Shown: positions 1 through 7,528, counted from the stretch's first letter. The stretch is 15,451 nucleotides of DNA from DAOUEX01 sp034430235 (GCA_964478075.1 CAYZGO010000045.1:1-15451), one strand, 5' to 3'. Notes: a model not told the origin generated them from the letters alone. Numbers and translations: made by a program.

Positions 1-317
1 ACCCTTGAATACCTCCACCAACAGGACTGGTAGCTTCCCTCCTCCTATCGTGGACTCCAAGGTCTGGAACTCTTTTGTTCTCTACCGCTTTCGTGCATAC
101 TCAGGCGCTCGCGCAGCAAGCTGTCCAGGACTCAGTTTGCTCCGTTAGCACCACGGGGCAATGAAGGGCCAAACGCACCTATCTGCTCAGATTGGCGCTG
201 TGGACTTGCTTTCTCTCAAGCAGTCATGAGCAACAGTCAACCACAAGGGTGCCTCGGGCTCCTCTCGACGAAGTGACTGGGCCTCGCTGCATCACCATCC
301 GCAGATTGGGGAAACAT
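1..317. other. Intergenic, downstream of the kinase gene; no gene seen
   Basis: No open reading frame with protein-like composition and no RNA gene was recognised on either strand. There is no stem followed by a T-run after the kinase stop, so no intrinsic terminator is visible. On the minus strand a ribosome-binding-like AGGAGG occurs near 40-45 and a GGAGGT near 11-16. A further minus-strand gene could start just beyond the left edge, but no start codon is visible in the window. Confidence 0.5.
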
Positions 318-1829
318 CTATGGAGAAACTCCTTTCCACTCGCGAGCTAAGGCCGATTGCGCCAGTATATACGTCCGTTTGTACATTTCGTACAGCTGAG
401 AGAACGGCTCGGCAAACTCTTCCACTGGCTCGACAACCCTCGCCATCGAAACGATTTCTTTCACCGCCTTGAAGGGGTCCTCAAAAGCGCCAATTGCGAC
501 ACCCGCAAGCAGCATGGAGCCCAGCGCAGTTGGGTCTTGCACATTCACCAGCAACATTGTCTTGTTGTAGACACTACCCCGGATGTGGGCCCAATCAAAC
601 CCACTTCCATCCATCACAGTGATCGCCCTGACCGATACCCCGGTGCCTTCTATGGCCTCCAAGATATGTCTAAGGGCAAAAGCTACACCTACGAAGATCG
701 ACCGCATTACATCATCGCGTGTGTGTTGCCCAGTAAGACCAAGAAGGATCCCGACTGCGTGTGGGTCCCAGATCGGACAGCGCTCTCCCTCCAAGTAGGG
801 GAGAAAAAGCAGAGGTTGAGCCAGACTGGGACGCCAGGCGGTCCAGAGACGCCCCCAAACCCCGGATTGCGTCGGTTGTCCATAGAGAAGCTTTTGCCCC
901 CACAACAAAGCAGAACCAGCGTTGCTGGTGGAACCGCCAATGAACCAAAGGTCGGGTCCAACACCAGGATAAACATCCAATGTGAGTGACGGCTGCGCCG
1001 GGATATGATCTAGGCACACGTTGATCGAGCCAGTAGTCCCCAGGTGTTCCAAAGCCATCCCCGGCTCTATCACCCCAGCACCCAGGAACTCTATGTCGTC
1101 ACCCGCACCGATTGCGACAGGTATGCCTGATGGCAGATTCAGTTGGGCAGCCGCCGAGGTAGTTAGGCACCCTGCAATCTCGGTTGGTTCCCTTATGGGG
1201 GGCAGCTTTGACGGCTCTATCTTGGCCGCTTCTAGCAGGGAGTCTGCCCAAGTACGCTGTCGAATGTCGAACAGTAACGTGCCAGCCGCATCGATAGGAT
1301 CCGTCGCTATTGTGCCTGTGAGCCGATATCTGATAAAGTCCTTCGGTGGCAAGAAGACCCTTGTTCGGTGATATAGTGTTGGCTCATTATGTCGGAGCCA
1401 AGCTATCTTGGCCGCGGGCGCAAAAGCATCAAGCCTTGCTCCGGTCAAGGCATGACTCTCCTCCAGCGATAGAAACCTCAGGATCTCCTGGACCTCCTTT
1501 ACGCTCCGCCGATCTGCCGACGTTGCACTCCGACCAAGAGGTTCGCCATCCTCTCCAACAGCAACCACGGCATGCATCTGACCCGTGACAGCAATGGCTG
1601 CAAGATGAGTCATGTTGAACTCTTGGCGAGCAACCAGTCGTCTCACTGTCTTTACCACCGCGCTCCACCAGTCCTGAGGATCCTGCTCCGACCAGCCTGG
1701 TGCAGGACGATAGGTCCGAATTGCGGCACTCACTTGATGCTCAATCTGACCACCAAGACGAAAAACGTATGACTTGCAATTGGTACTTCCCAAGTCGACG
1801 ACGAGTATCCTCTGCCCCTGGATTGACAT
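318..1829 (-). CDS. FGGY-family carbohydrate kinase (xylulokinase-like)
   Basis: Predicted cytoplasmic ATP-dependent kinase of the FGGY family, about 503 residues, the usual family length. Visible motifs: N-terminal phosphate-binding motif VDLGSTNCK (residues 11-19), the substrate-loop motif TGQMH (82-86) typical of XylB-like members, GAGDD (241-245) holding the likely catalytic Asp, an LGTTGS adenosine-side motif (263-268), and a C-terminal GSGFDW motif equivalent to the family's GGGA..W segment. The start is the ATG at 1829, because a GAGGAG ribosome binding site lies 7 nt upstream; the GTG 15 nt further upstream would place that site inside the gene. It follows the SHMT-like gene by 30 bp, so the two are probably co-transcribed. 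The substrate cannot be read from sequence; a polyol or ketose is the family norm. Its role beside amine-degrading genes is unexplained. It ends in TAG. Confidence 0.9.
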   Translation of the reverse strand: MSIQGQRILVVDLGSTNCKSYVFRLGGQIEHQVSAAIRTYRPAPGWSEQDPQDWWSAVVKTVRRLVARQEFNMTHLAAIAVTGQMHAVVAVGEDGEPLGRSATSADRRSVKEVQEILRFLSLEESHALTGARLDAFAPAAKIAWLRHNEPTLYHRTRVFLPPKDFIRYRLTGTIATDPIDAAGTLLFDIRQRTWADSLLEAAKIEPSKLPPIREPTEIAGCLTTSAAAQLNLPSGIPVAIGAGDDIEFLGAGVIEPGMALEHLGTTGSINVCLDHIPAQPSLTLDVYPGVGPDLWFIGGSTSNAGSALLWGQKLLYGQPTQSGVWGRLWTAWRPSLAQPLLFLPYLEGERCPIWDPHAVGILLGLTGQHTRDDVMRSIFVGVAFALRHILEAIEGTGVSVRAITVMDGSGFDWAHIRGSVYNKTMLLVNVQDPTALGSMLLAGVAIGAFEDPFKAVKEIVSMARVVEPVEEFAEPFSQLYEMYKRTYILAQSALAREWKGVSP

Positions 1830-1859
1830 GAACCCGCTCCTCACTGTAGTAGCAATGCG

Positions 1860-3116
1860 TTACTGCGATGCTTCAAAACAAAACGTAACATCTTGAAACT
1901 GTCGTGCAAACTCCATCACCAGACTGCGGACAGCCTCCGGCTCCTTCTTTCTAATAATGACATCAGCTACTAGGTCCGCCACAGTTGGCATATCTTCCTC
2001 CCTTGCGCCTCGACGTGTGATTTCTTGCACGCCCAATCTTATGCCCTCCCGGCCAAGCGTATCCGGCAAAGCGACAGGATTAGTGATGATTCCAGCCTCC
2101 TCTAGAAGAAGGCCCAGTTCTCTGCTCGAGCCGAAAGGCATCGTTTGGAGAAGGACTGTGTGGGACTGCGTGTAACCATGCGCTGCCCCTACCACGTCAA
2201 TCCCACGCAAATGGATCTCTCCAGCCAAACGCTGCGCATTGCCTATGATCTGTGAAGCGTAGGCTTGCCCCCACGTCTGCATTTCCAGGAGAGACATGGC
2301 CAAGGCAGGCAGTCGCGCTAGATGATGGTTCGTGACCAAGCCGGCGTAGACAACATCGCTAATCAACTCAATCAAATCCTCTGAATTGGAGAGGAGCATT
2401 CCTCCCTGAGGTCCAGGAAAAGTCTTGTGGGTACTGCCAAACAGGATGTCAGCCCCTTCTCTCAACGGATCTTGGAACCTCCCGGCAGAGATGAGACCCA
2501 AAACATGTGCCCCATCATAGGCCAGGATAGTGCCATCCAACTCCTGCACAACTTCAGCGATTTCACGGACAGGATGGGGAAACAGGAAATTGCTCGAGCC
2601 CAGAATGATGAGACGGGGCTTGGTGCGCTTTATCAGAGAGATGCTGCGATCTAAGTCAATGTTGTATGTACTGGCGTCAAAAGGCAGAAACTCCACGTCT
2701 ATCTGCTGAGCCAGGGGGCTAGCCTTCAACTTTGTCGCCAGCCGATGTCCACCCCCATCCCGCCCCACTTCCAAAACCGTGTCACCGGGTCTCACGAGGC
2801 TTAGAATGACGGCATCTCCAGCCATATGGCCTGATAGCAGACGGGCCTCAACGTAGGAGGCTCCGAACAAGTCCTTCGTGAGGTTGACAACCAACTCCTC
2901 TATCTGCACCAAGAATCGATTGCCAAAGTACTTCCTCGCATGCAAGTCCCGCCCCAGGTAGTCCCCATAGCGCTGCGCAAGGTCGCAGGACAGGAAGTGC
3001 CTGGCTGCAGGGCTCATGACGTTCTCGGCAGCAATAAGGTTAATACAGTCACATCGCCAATTCTCGTGCTCGCGTACTAAACTGAACAGCAGTTCTCTGG
3101 TCTCATCTGTGTCCAT
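1860..3116 (-). CDS. Divergent serine hydroxymethyltransferase-like PLP enzyme
   Basis: PLP-dependent fold-type I protein of about 418 residues, matching bacterial GlyA in length. Conserved with SHMT: LIAAEN near the N-terminus (28-32), the PLP-facing His in GGGH (124), Asp201 in YDGAH, the Schiff-base lysine Lys231 in STHKTFPGPQGG, and Arg360 in GIRLGVQEITRRG, equivalent to the carboxylate-binding Arg. Altered: the canonical YAEG active-site segment reads YGDY, so the catalytic Glu appears as Asp52; the RYYGG segment reads KYFGN; and SGS at the phosphate site is SGH. It is clearly an SHMT relative, but serine/THF activity is not assured; a related aldolase or an alpha-substituted amino acid is possible. 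The ATG at 3116 is chosen because AGGAG lies 7 nt upstream; a GTG at 3143 is in frame but lacks such a site. The kinase gene follows after 30 bp. Confidence 0.85.
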   Translation of the reverse strand: MDTDETRELLFSLVREHENWRCDCINLIAAENVMSPAARHFLSCDLAQRYGDYLGRDLHARKYFGNRFLVQIEELVVNLTKDLFGASYVEARLLSGHMAGDAVILSLVRPGDTVLEVGRDGGGHRLATKLKASPLAQQIDVEFLPFDASTYNIDLDRSISLIKRTKPRLIILGSSNFLFPHPVREIAEVVQELDGTILAYDGAHVLGLISAGRFQDPLREGADILFGSTHKTFPGPQGGMLLSNSEDLIELISDVVYAGLVTNHHLARLPALAMSLLEMQTWGQAYASQIIGNAQRLAGEIHLRGIDVVGAAHGYTQSHTVLLQTMPFGSSRELGLLLEEAGIITNPVALPDTLGREGIRLGVQEITRRGAREEDMPTVADLVADVIIRKKEPEAVRSLVMEFARQFQDVTFCFEASQ

Positions 3117-3266
3117 GCCAATCTCCTGTTTTTCTCTCATCACATGTGGAGTTCAAGGAGGTTTTGTGACGTTCAGCGCACTCCCCCCTAAACGTGCCCT
3201 GCAATGAGCCCGCTAGCAGGTTCATGCCGCGAGTGTGAAGGTGCCAGCTAAGCTCGGAAACGGTTC

Positions 3267-3280
3267 ATACCAGACGGTAT
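3267..3280. promoter_or_regulatory. Small palindrome upstream of the SHMT-like gene
   Basis: ATACC-agac-GGTAT is a perfect 5-bp inverted repeat with a 4-nt spacer, about 150 bp upstream of the SHMT-like start in the 214-bp gap after the corrinoid gene. Read on the minus strand it overlaps a weak -10-like TATACC. It could be a regulator site or a short hairpin. Chance occurrence is not excluded. Confidence 0.25.
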
Positions 3281-3301
3281 AGCATTAGTACGAGAATCAT
3301 A

Positions 3302-3321
3302 CAGTGGACGAATGTCCACTG
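3302..3321 (-). terminator. Hairpin just downstream of the corrinoid protein gene
   Basis: Perfect 8-bp stem CAGTGGAC / GTCCACTG with a GAAT loop, starting about 10 nt after the corrinoid gene's TAA on the minus strand. No U-run follows, so it is not a classic intrinsic terminator. A 3' stabilising or processing hairpin between the corrinoid and SHMT-like genes is the likelier reading. Confidence 0.4.
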
Positions 3322-3330
3322 CGAAGAGCA

Positions 3331-3966
3331 TTAACTGATGTCGACAAGCTCCTTGGCTTTTCGCACAGCGGCTGAGGCGTCTTCAGCATAGCCGTCAGCG
3401 CCAATAGAGTCGGCAAATCGCTGTGTCAGCGGCGCGCCGCCGACCATAATCATCAGAGCATTCCTTAGCCCAGCCTCTTCCAAGGCGCCGATGGTCTTCT
3501 TCATGGCAAGCATAGTAGTGGTCAACATCGCGGACATGCCAATGATGGCCGGCTTCAGGTTACGGGCAGCTTCGACGAACTTCTCGGGCTTGACATCCAC
3601 GCCTAGGTCGTGTACCTCAAAGCCGGCACCTTCCAGCATCATGCTTACAAGGTTCTTCCCAATGTCGTGCAAATCGCCCTCGACGGTGCCAATCACGACG
3701 CGCCCTGCGGTCCTTATGTGCGATCCGACTATCAAGGGTTTCAGAATAGCCATGCCAGCCTGCATGGCGCGCGCAGATATAAACATCTCAGGGATAAAGA
3801 ACTCACCCTCCTCATAGCGACGACCTACCTCTTCCATAGCGGGCATAAGGTACCCATTGATAAGTGTGCTGATTGGGATACTCTCGGTGATGGCCTCATG
3901 GGTCAAGGCTTCCACGCCCGCGGCATCACCAACCAAGATCTTCTCGCGAAACAAGCCCAAGTTCAC
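3331..3966 (-). CDS. Corrinoid protein of a methyltransferase system (MttC/MtbC/MtgC family)
   Basis: Small cytoplasmic cobamide-binding protein of about 211 residues, the standard length for methylamine-type corrinoid proteins. Residues 1-85 form the four-helix cap domain (YEEGEFFIPEM, 51-61). Residues 88-211 form the Rossmann B12-binding domain, with the base-off/His-on signature DLHDIG (98-103) whose His100 would ligate cobalt, then GMSAML (143-148) and VGGAPLT (175-181). It would carry the methyl group from the adjacent methyltransferase to a downstream acceptor. The GTG at 3966 is preferred, since AAGGAG stands 6 nt before it; the ATG at 3981 overlaps that site and has no upstream Shine-Dalgarno. 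It lies 150 bp after the methyltransferase gene on the same strand, the usual pairing. Confidence 0.93.
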   Translation of the reverse strand: MNLGLFREKILVGDAAGVEALTHEAITESIPISTLINGYLMPAMEEVGRRYEEGEFFIPEMFISARAMQAGMAILKPLIVGSHIRTAGRVVIGTVEGDLHDIGKNLVSMMLEGAGFEVHDLGVDVKPEKFVEAARNLKPAIIGMSAMLTTTMLAMKKTIGALEEAGLRNALMIMVGGAPLTQRFADSIGADGYAEDASAAVRKAKELVDIS

Positions 3967-4116
3967 TGTACTCTCCTTCATGCTCTGGCAACTGAGTCAA
4001 GAAACCCGGAGCACCTAGAAACGCGCCAAAGTGCGCAGAGATACTCGTCATCCCTTTGCGCTGTCGGCGTGCTCCGGAATCTTGGCACGTATTCCAGCGG
4101 TACGATTTGTTCGAGC

Positions 4117-5553
4117 CTAGCTGCCTGCCATGATCTCTCGCTTGCGGTCTTCGACGCGCGACTGAATGCGAGCCATTGCCGCTGCTGTGATGGCTGGCTC
4201 CGCCGGACGAGAGACGATCTCTTCGACAATTTCGTGTGCCTTCTCCAGTTGTGCTTTGGCTCTGCTACGATGGCCAAGGCGGTTGTACGATCTAGGTACC
4301 AGTCGTTCCGCACTCCGCATAAATCGTATGGTGTGCTCGTCCCCCAGATAGTGCCCTCCCGGGCCCACTCGTTTGATGGCTTCCACGGCCAGTCGGTCCT
4401 GATCCACGATAATGCCCTGGACAAATCGCCGGGCGGCCAGGACCAGGTCGAGATCGATCACGATCTGCTCCAGCGACAGGCTCATAGCATTGTCGAGGTC
4501 CCCACAGCCGTAGATAATGTCCGCGCCGCTGACCAGGGAGGCAAACGCCGCCATGATCTTTTCCGCAGCACACTGCTCATCCAACGTCACCGAATCAGTA
4601 TATTTGGACGGGCTCATTAGGGGCAAGCCATAGAATCGGCCCATCTCTAGACTGGCGCTGACCATCGGTGGACACTCAGGGCTGCCCTCAGATATGAGAC
4701 CCGTACGCAAGTCAAACGTACAGGGAATGCCGCTATAGAACACGGGGCAACCAGGATTGACTATCTGTGTAGCGACGATCGTGAACAACGTTTCGGCGTT
4801 AAGCTGGACCATCTCGCCTGCTGTAGTAACTGGAGCTGTCCCGCCGCCGGCGGGCATGGGCTCCGGCCAAATCGGTAGGCCCTTCTCAGCGGCTTGCTTG
4901 AGGATCTGGCAGCTATCCCGGTCCATTTGCAGAGGCGAGGTTATCGTTACCTCCACGGTGATAATCGGTTCTCTACTCAGATCGCCGCTTTCAGTTGCAG
5001 CCTCTGCCAGCGCAACCCAGTCCTTCATCGCTTTGTAATTAATGGGAAGGCACAAGAAGTGCTTAGCCGTATAGGTCAGGGCAGTCTGAATCGAGAGCAG
5101 GCCGTTGAATTCAGGCGGGGCGTGGATGTCGCTCACCGGCGTGTCAGTCCTCAGAACCAAGTCGACCTCGTCCAGTGCATTGGCAATCTGGCACGCCTTG
5201 ATGATGTCATCAGTGACGGGATCGCGCGGCTGCTCGGCGCCATAGTCCAAGATCTTGGGCAAGAGCACCCGGGAGCCGATATATACCTCTTCCGTTGGGA
5301 TAGGCAGCCTGTCACCTGTCCGGTTCGCCAAATGGAACGCCTTAGGAGCAGTGGATAACGATTCCATAACCAGATCGGGCGAGAGTTTGACATCGCCAGT
5401 AGTATCATCTACCTCGGCACCTCGATCGCGCATCAGTGCTCGCAGGCCATCGTCAAAGACACGCACGCCAACAGTCTCTAGGATCTCAAGCGACGCCTCA
5501 TGAATTACCCGCTTCTCGTCTTCAGTGAGCACACTCAGTTGAATTGGTTTCAC
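4117..5553 (-). CDS. Trimethylamine methyltransferase family protein without pyrrolysine (MttB/MtgB-like)
   Basis: About 478 residues, TIM-barrel corrinoid methyltransferase superfamily. Recognisable family segments: an N-terminal helix IHEASLEILETVGVRVF (17-33), TITSPLQMD (203-211), PMPAGGGTAPVTTAGE (232-247), a conserved NPGCPVFYSG stretch (266-275), SADIIYG-like GADIIYGCGDLD (343-354), and RVGPGGHYLGDEHT near the end (395-408). Family role: transfer of a methyl group from a methylated amine to a corrinoid protein. The frame is uninterrupted, so there is no pyrrolysine amber codon; such members include glycine betaine methyltransferases, but the substrate here is unknown. The start is the GTG at 5553, with AGGAGGGG just upstream; the in-frame extension to 5643 lacks support and crosses a hairpin. 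It ends in TAG like three other genes here. The corrinoid partner is the next gene. Confidence 0.93.
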   Translation of the reverse strand: MKPIQLSVLTEDEKRVIHEASLEILETVGVRVFDDGLRALMRDRGAEVDDTTGDVKLSPDLVMESLSTAPKAFHLANRTGDRLPIPTEEVYIGSRVLLPKILDYGAEQPRDPVTDDIIKACQIANALDEVDLVLRTDTPVSDIHAPPEFNGLLSIQTALTYTAKHFLCLPINYKAMKDWVALAEAATESGDLSREPIITVEVTITSPLQMDRDSCQILKQAAEKGLPIWPEPMPAGGGTAPVTTAGEMVQLNAETLFTIVATQIVNPGCPVFYSGIPCTFDLRTGLISEGSPECPPMVSASLEMGRFYGLPLMSPSKYTDSVTLDEQCAAEKIMAAFASLVSGADIIYGCGDLDNAMSLSLEQIVIDLDLVLAARRFVQGIIVDQDRLAVEAIKRVGPGGHYLGDEHTIRFMRSAERLVPRSYNRLGHRSRAKAQLEKAHEIVEEIVSRPAEPAITAAAMARIQSRVEDRKREIMAGS

Positions 5554-5937
5554 GTTCTCCCCTCCTGAAGTCTGGTCACATGAATCTGATAGGCCTGCTG
5601 GCCACTGACAATCACCAGCATCGCCCCCTCTTGAACCGGCCATGCACGCACACTGGCTTCAAGAGGATGCCGCCCCGAGGCATAGGTCTGTACGTCCCGA
5701 TCTCAGAGGAGACCGCATTGCGTCACACTCGGGACTAGGCCAGCGAGCGCAGGCAACCCCCGTTTTCTGCGTACCTCTGGTCCAAGTCGGAGCTGAGGAA
5801 TCGCGTGATCTGTGCGCTCACGGCATTCTCTGCGGCAGCGAGATTCAGACATCTACGTCACCACCGCTCATGTTGCTCGACCAGCGGTTCTTGTTGGTTC
5901 CTCTGCTGCCGTACATCCATCCGGTTGCCGGCTTGCG
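5554..5937. other. 384-bp intergenic region upstream of the methyltransferase gene
   Basis: No convincing gene. It holds the methyltransferase ribosome binding site, a hairpin at 5627-5666 and one ACTGACAAT element at 5604-5612, which reads TTGTCAGT on the coding strand and is shared with two other regulatory regions. No consensus -35/-10 pair was found, so whether the methyltransferase gene has its own promoter is open. Confidence 0.45.
5627..5666 (-). promoter_or_regulatory. Leader hairpin upstream of the methyltransferase gene
   Basis: Perfect 9-bp inverted repeat CCTCTTGAA / TTCAAGAGG separated by 22 nt. The spacer itself contains GCCA / TGGC, allowing a 4-bp inner stem around an 11-nt loop with a 3-nt bulge. 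It lies 74-113 nt upstream of the GTG start. It has no T-run. It may be a protein-binding site or an RNA leader structure. Confidence 0.45.
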
Positions 5938-7098
5938 TCATACTGACCACAGCTCTCGACTGGCGAGTGAGAGCAGTTCGTATCCCCGCTCAGTGACCAG
6001 TACATCCTCCTCCACGTGAAACGTACCATACTTGGTAGCCACTCCTGGCTCGACAGTAATGACCATGCCCGGTTCCAGAATTGTATCATTGCACTCAGAG
6101 ACGTGGGGTAATTCCGTGACCGCCAGCCCTATGCCATGCCCAACGCGCGATGCCAACCCTGATATGCACGAAGTATAGGCGAAATCCAGCTTCTCCAGCT
6201 CTGTATTACAGGCTTTGGCGATCTCTGAGGCTCGAATGCCCGGCCGTACCATCTCGACGCCCAGTATAGTAATCTCATGGATCGCCTGTTGCGCATGTCG
6301 TTGCTGTGGTGTAGGTCCCCCCAAGACAGCGGCCCGCCCGAAATCAGACCAATATCCGCTTACCGAACATCCGGAATCGATCCAGACCATGTCGCCCTGC
6401 TGCAGTACCCGACTCGTAGGAGCCTTGCTGACGAAGTCGTAGTTCCCTTCACCTGACAGGATCACTGCCCACGGACTCTCGCCTCCGAGTTCATAAGTCT
6501 TGCCAGCAAGCAGATGGAAGACATCCAGCTCAGTCATCCCAGCCCGGATTTGCGGAAGGCACTCTTCGTAGCAACGGCTGGTTATCTCGCACGCTTTGCT
6601 GAGACAGGCAATCTCGGCTTGTGACTTCACCATCCGTAACTGCCAGAGGATGTCGGCCGCGTCCACAAAACGGGCCGCTGGCAAATCATGCCGCAGTTGG
6701 AGGAAGTCGAGCACAGGGATATCCAAGCACTGCTCAAACCCTAGTTCCATGCCAATCCTAGCCTCGGCCAAGCCCATTTCACGCAAGGTGGCGTGGATCA
6801 CCGCTAAAGGAGCCCGTGAAAGTTCTGCGTACGTGTACACATCTTCGACCCAACTGTAGCGATGTCCCTCGAACTGTCGGCCATTCTGAACGATGAGAAC
6901 CGGCTCGCCTGTAGAGGGCAGAATGAAAATGAATGGTCGCGCCCCACTACGTTCGGGCGAAGGGTAGCCACTTAGGTAGGTGAGATTGGGACCAGCAGCG
7001 ATCAACAGAGAGTCCAGTTCCTCCCCCCCCATTAGCCGCCTTGCTCGAGCGACTCGTTGACGATATTCCTCTTCCGGAAAGCTCAGTTCCTTTCTCAT
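5938..7098 (-). CDS. M24-family metallopeptidase (Xaa-Pro aminopeptidase / prolidase-like)
   Basis: About 386 residues with the two-domain creatinase/prolidase layout: an N-terminal domain (1-155, including NLTYLSGYPSPER) and a C-terminal pita-bread catalytic domain. All five dinuclear-metal ligands are present: Asp241 in WIDSG, Asp252 in WSDFGR, His321 in GHGIGL, Glu350 in VEPG and Glu364 in HVEED. That favours a metal-dependent Xaa-Pro peptidase or related hydrolase over creatinase, which lacks these ligands. No signal peptide, so cytoplasmic. The start is the ATG at 7098, because GGGAGGTG stands about 4-5 nt before it; the ATG 15 nt upstream would contain this site. It sits between the amidohydrolase and the methyltransferase, suggesting it hydrolyses an imported proline-containing or N-alkylated peptide-like compound. 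That substrate is inference. Confidence 0.9.
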   Translation of the reverse strand: MRKELSFPEEEYRQRVARARRLMGGEELDSLLIAAGPNLTYLSGYPSPERSGARPFIFILPSTGEPVLIVQNGRQFEGHRYSWVEDVYTYAELSRAPLAVIHATLREMGLAEARIGMELGFEQCLDIPVLDFLQLRHDLPAARFVDAADILWQLRMVKSQAEIACLSKACEITSRCYEECLPQIRAGMTELDVFHLLAGKTYELGGESPWAVILSGEGNYDFVSKAPTSRVLQQGDMVWIDSGCSVSGYWSDFGRAAVLGGPTPQQRHAQQAIHEITILGVEMVRPGIRASEIAKACNTELEKLDFAYTSCISGLASRVGHGIGLAVTELPHVSECNDTILEPGMVITVEPGVATKYGTFHVEEDVLVTERGYELLSLASRELWSV

Positions 7099-7528
7099 TC
7101 GTTCACCTCCCATTCGTCTCCGTATAGGCTGTTCTGCGTTGGCAGTCAGGCCTCTAACTCAAGGGACGTCAGTCACGTGTCGGTGAGCACGACCTATTCG
7201 TGCCATCCTGGCAACTGGTAACACCATCAAACATGCGGTTCAAGTTTTGGCGGAGCACCCGCGGCCCTTCACCCAGCACGTCAGCAAGCTCTCCTCTTTC
7301 GGCGGCACTGACAACGCGTCGTCAGCACGGGTGAATAACTCACGCAGGTTCTAGAAGTGCGTTAGATCGCAGATGGACTCGGGAATCAAGCCAGAGCAGT
7401 CAGCGCCGACCTCCCATCTTGTTGCCGCACCCAGAAGCTCGGCCCAGATTAGTTCAGGCAGAGGTGTAATCTGCCCTTGGTGGCGCACAGTTGATCTGGA
7501 GGGGCATGCGCCGAAACAGAATGGCGAT
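7099..7528. other. 430-bp intergenic region between amidohydrolase and M24 genes
   Basis: No intact gene found. It carries the M24 gene's ribosome binding site at its left end and an ACTGACAAC element at 7307-7315 (TTGTCAGT on the coding strand). On the minus strand two short stretches read like protein in different frames, near 7354-7480 (PELIWAELLGAA) and near 7220-7300 (ADVLGEGPRVLRQNL). Both are broken by stops, so at best this is a decayed gene. No -35/-10 pair of good quality was seen. Confidence 0.4.

Noticed and set aside
357..989. 210-codon plus-strand open frame opposite the kinase
   Set aside because: Antisense shadow of the FGGY kinase; composition is not protein-like and no ribosome binding site is present.
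3302..3321. Classic intrinsic terminator
   Set aside because: The stem is short and AT/GC mixed, and no U-run follows on the transcribed strand.
4117..4119. TAG at the end of the methyltransferase read as pyrrolysine
   Set aside because: It lies at the natural C-terminus; pyrrolysine in MttB is internal. Reading through adds only 22 codons of unrelated sequence, and three other genes also stop at TAG.
3610..4620. 336-codon plus-strand open frame
   Set aside because: It is antisense to the corrinoid and methyltransferase genes, lacks protein-like motifs, and its opposite strand encodes two well-recognised families.
5554..5643. N-terminal extension of the methyltransferase to 5643
   Set aside because: The extra 30 residues are not family-like, they cross the leader hairpin, and the GTG at 5553 has an AGGAGGGG site at proper spacing.
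5581..5667. Cobalamin riboswitch before the methyltransferase
   Set aside because: A GCCACTG string is present but on the wrong strand for the gene, and the remaining B12-box elements are missing.
5938..7098. Creatinase (creatine amidinohydrolase) as the identity of the M24 gene
   Set aside because: Creatinase lacks the dinuclear metal ligands; here Asp241, Asp252, His321, Glu350 and Glu364 are all present, favouring a metallopeptidase-type enzyme.
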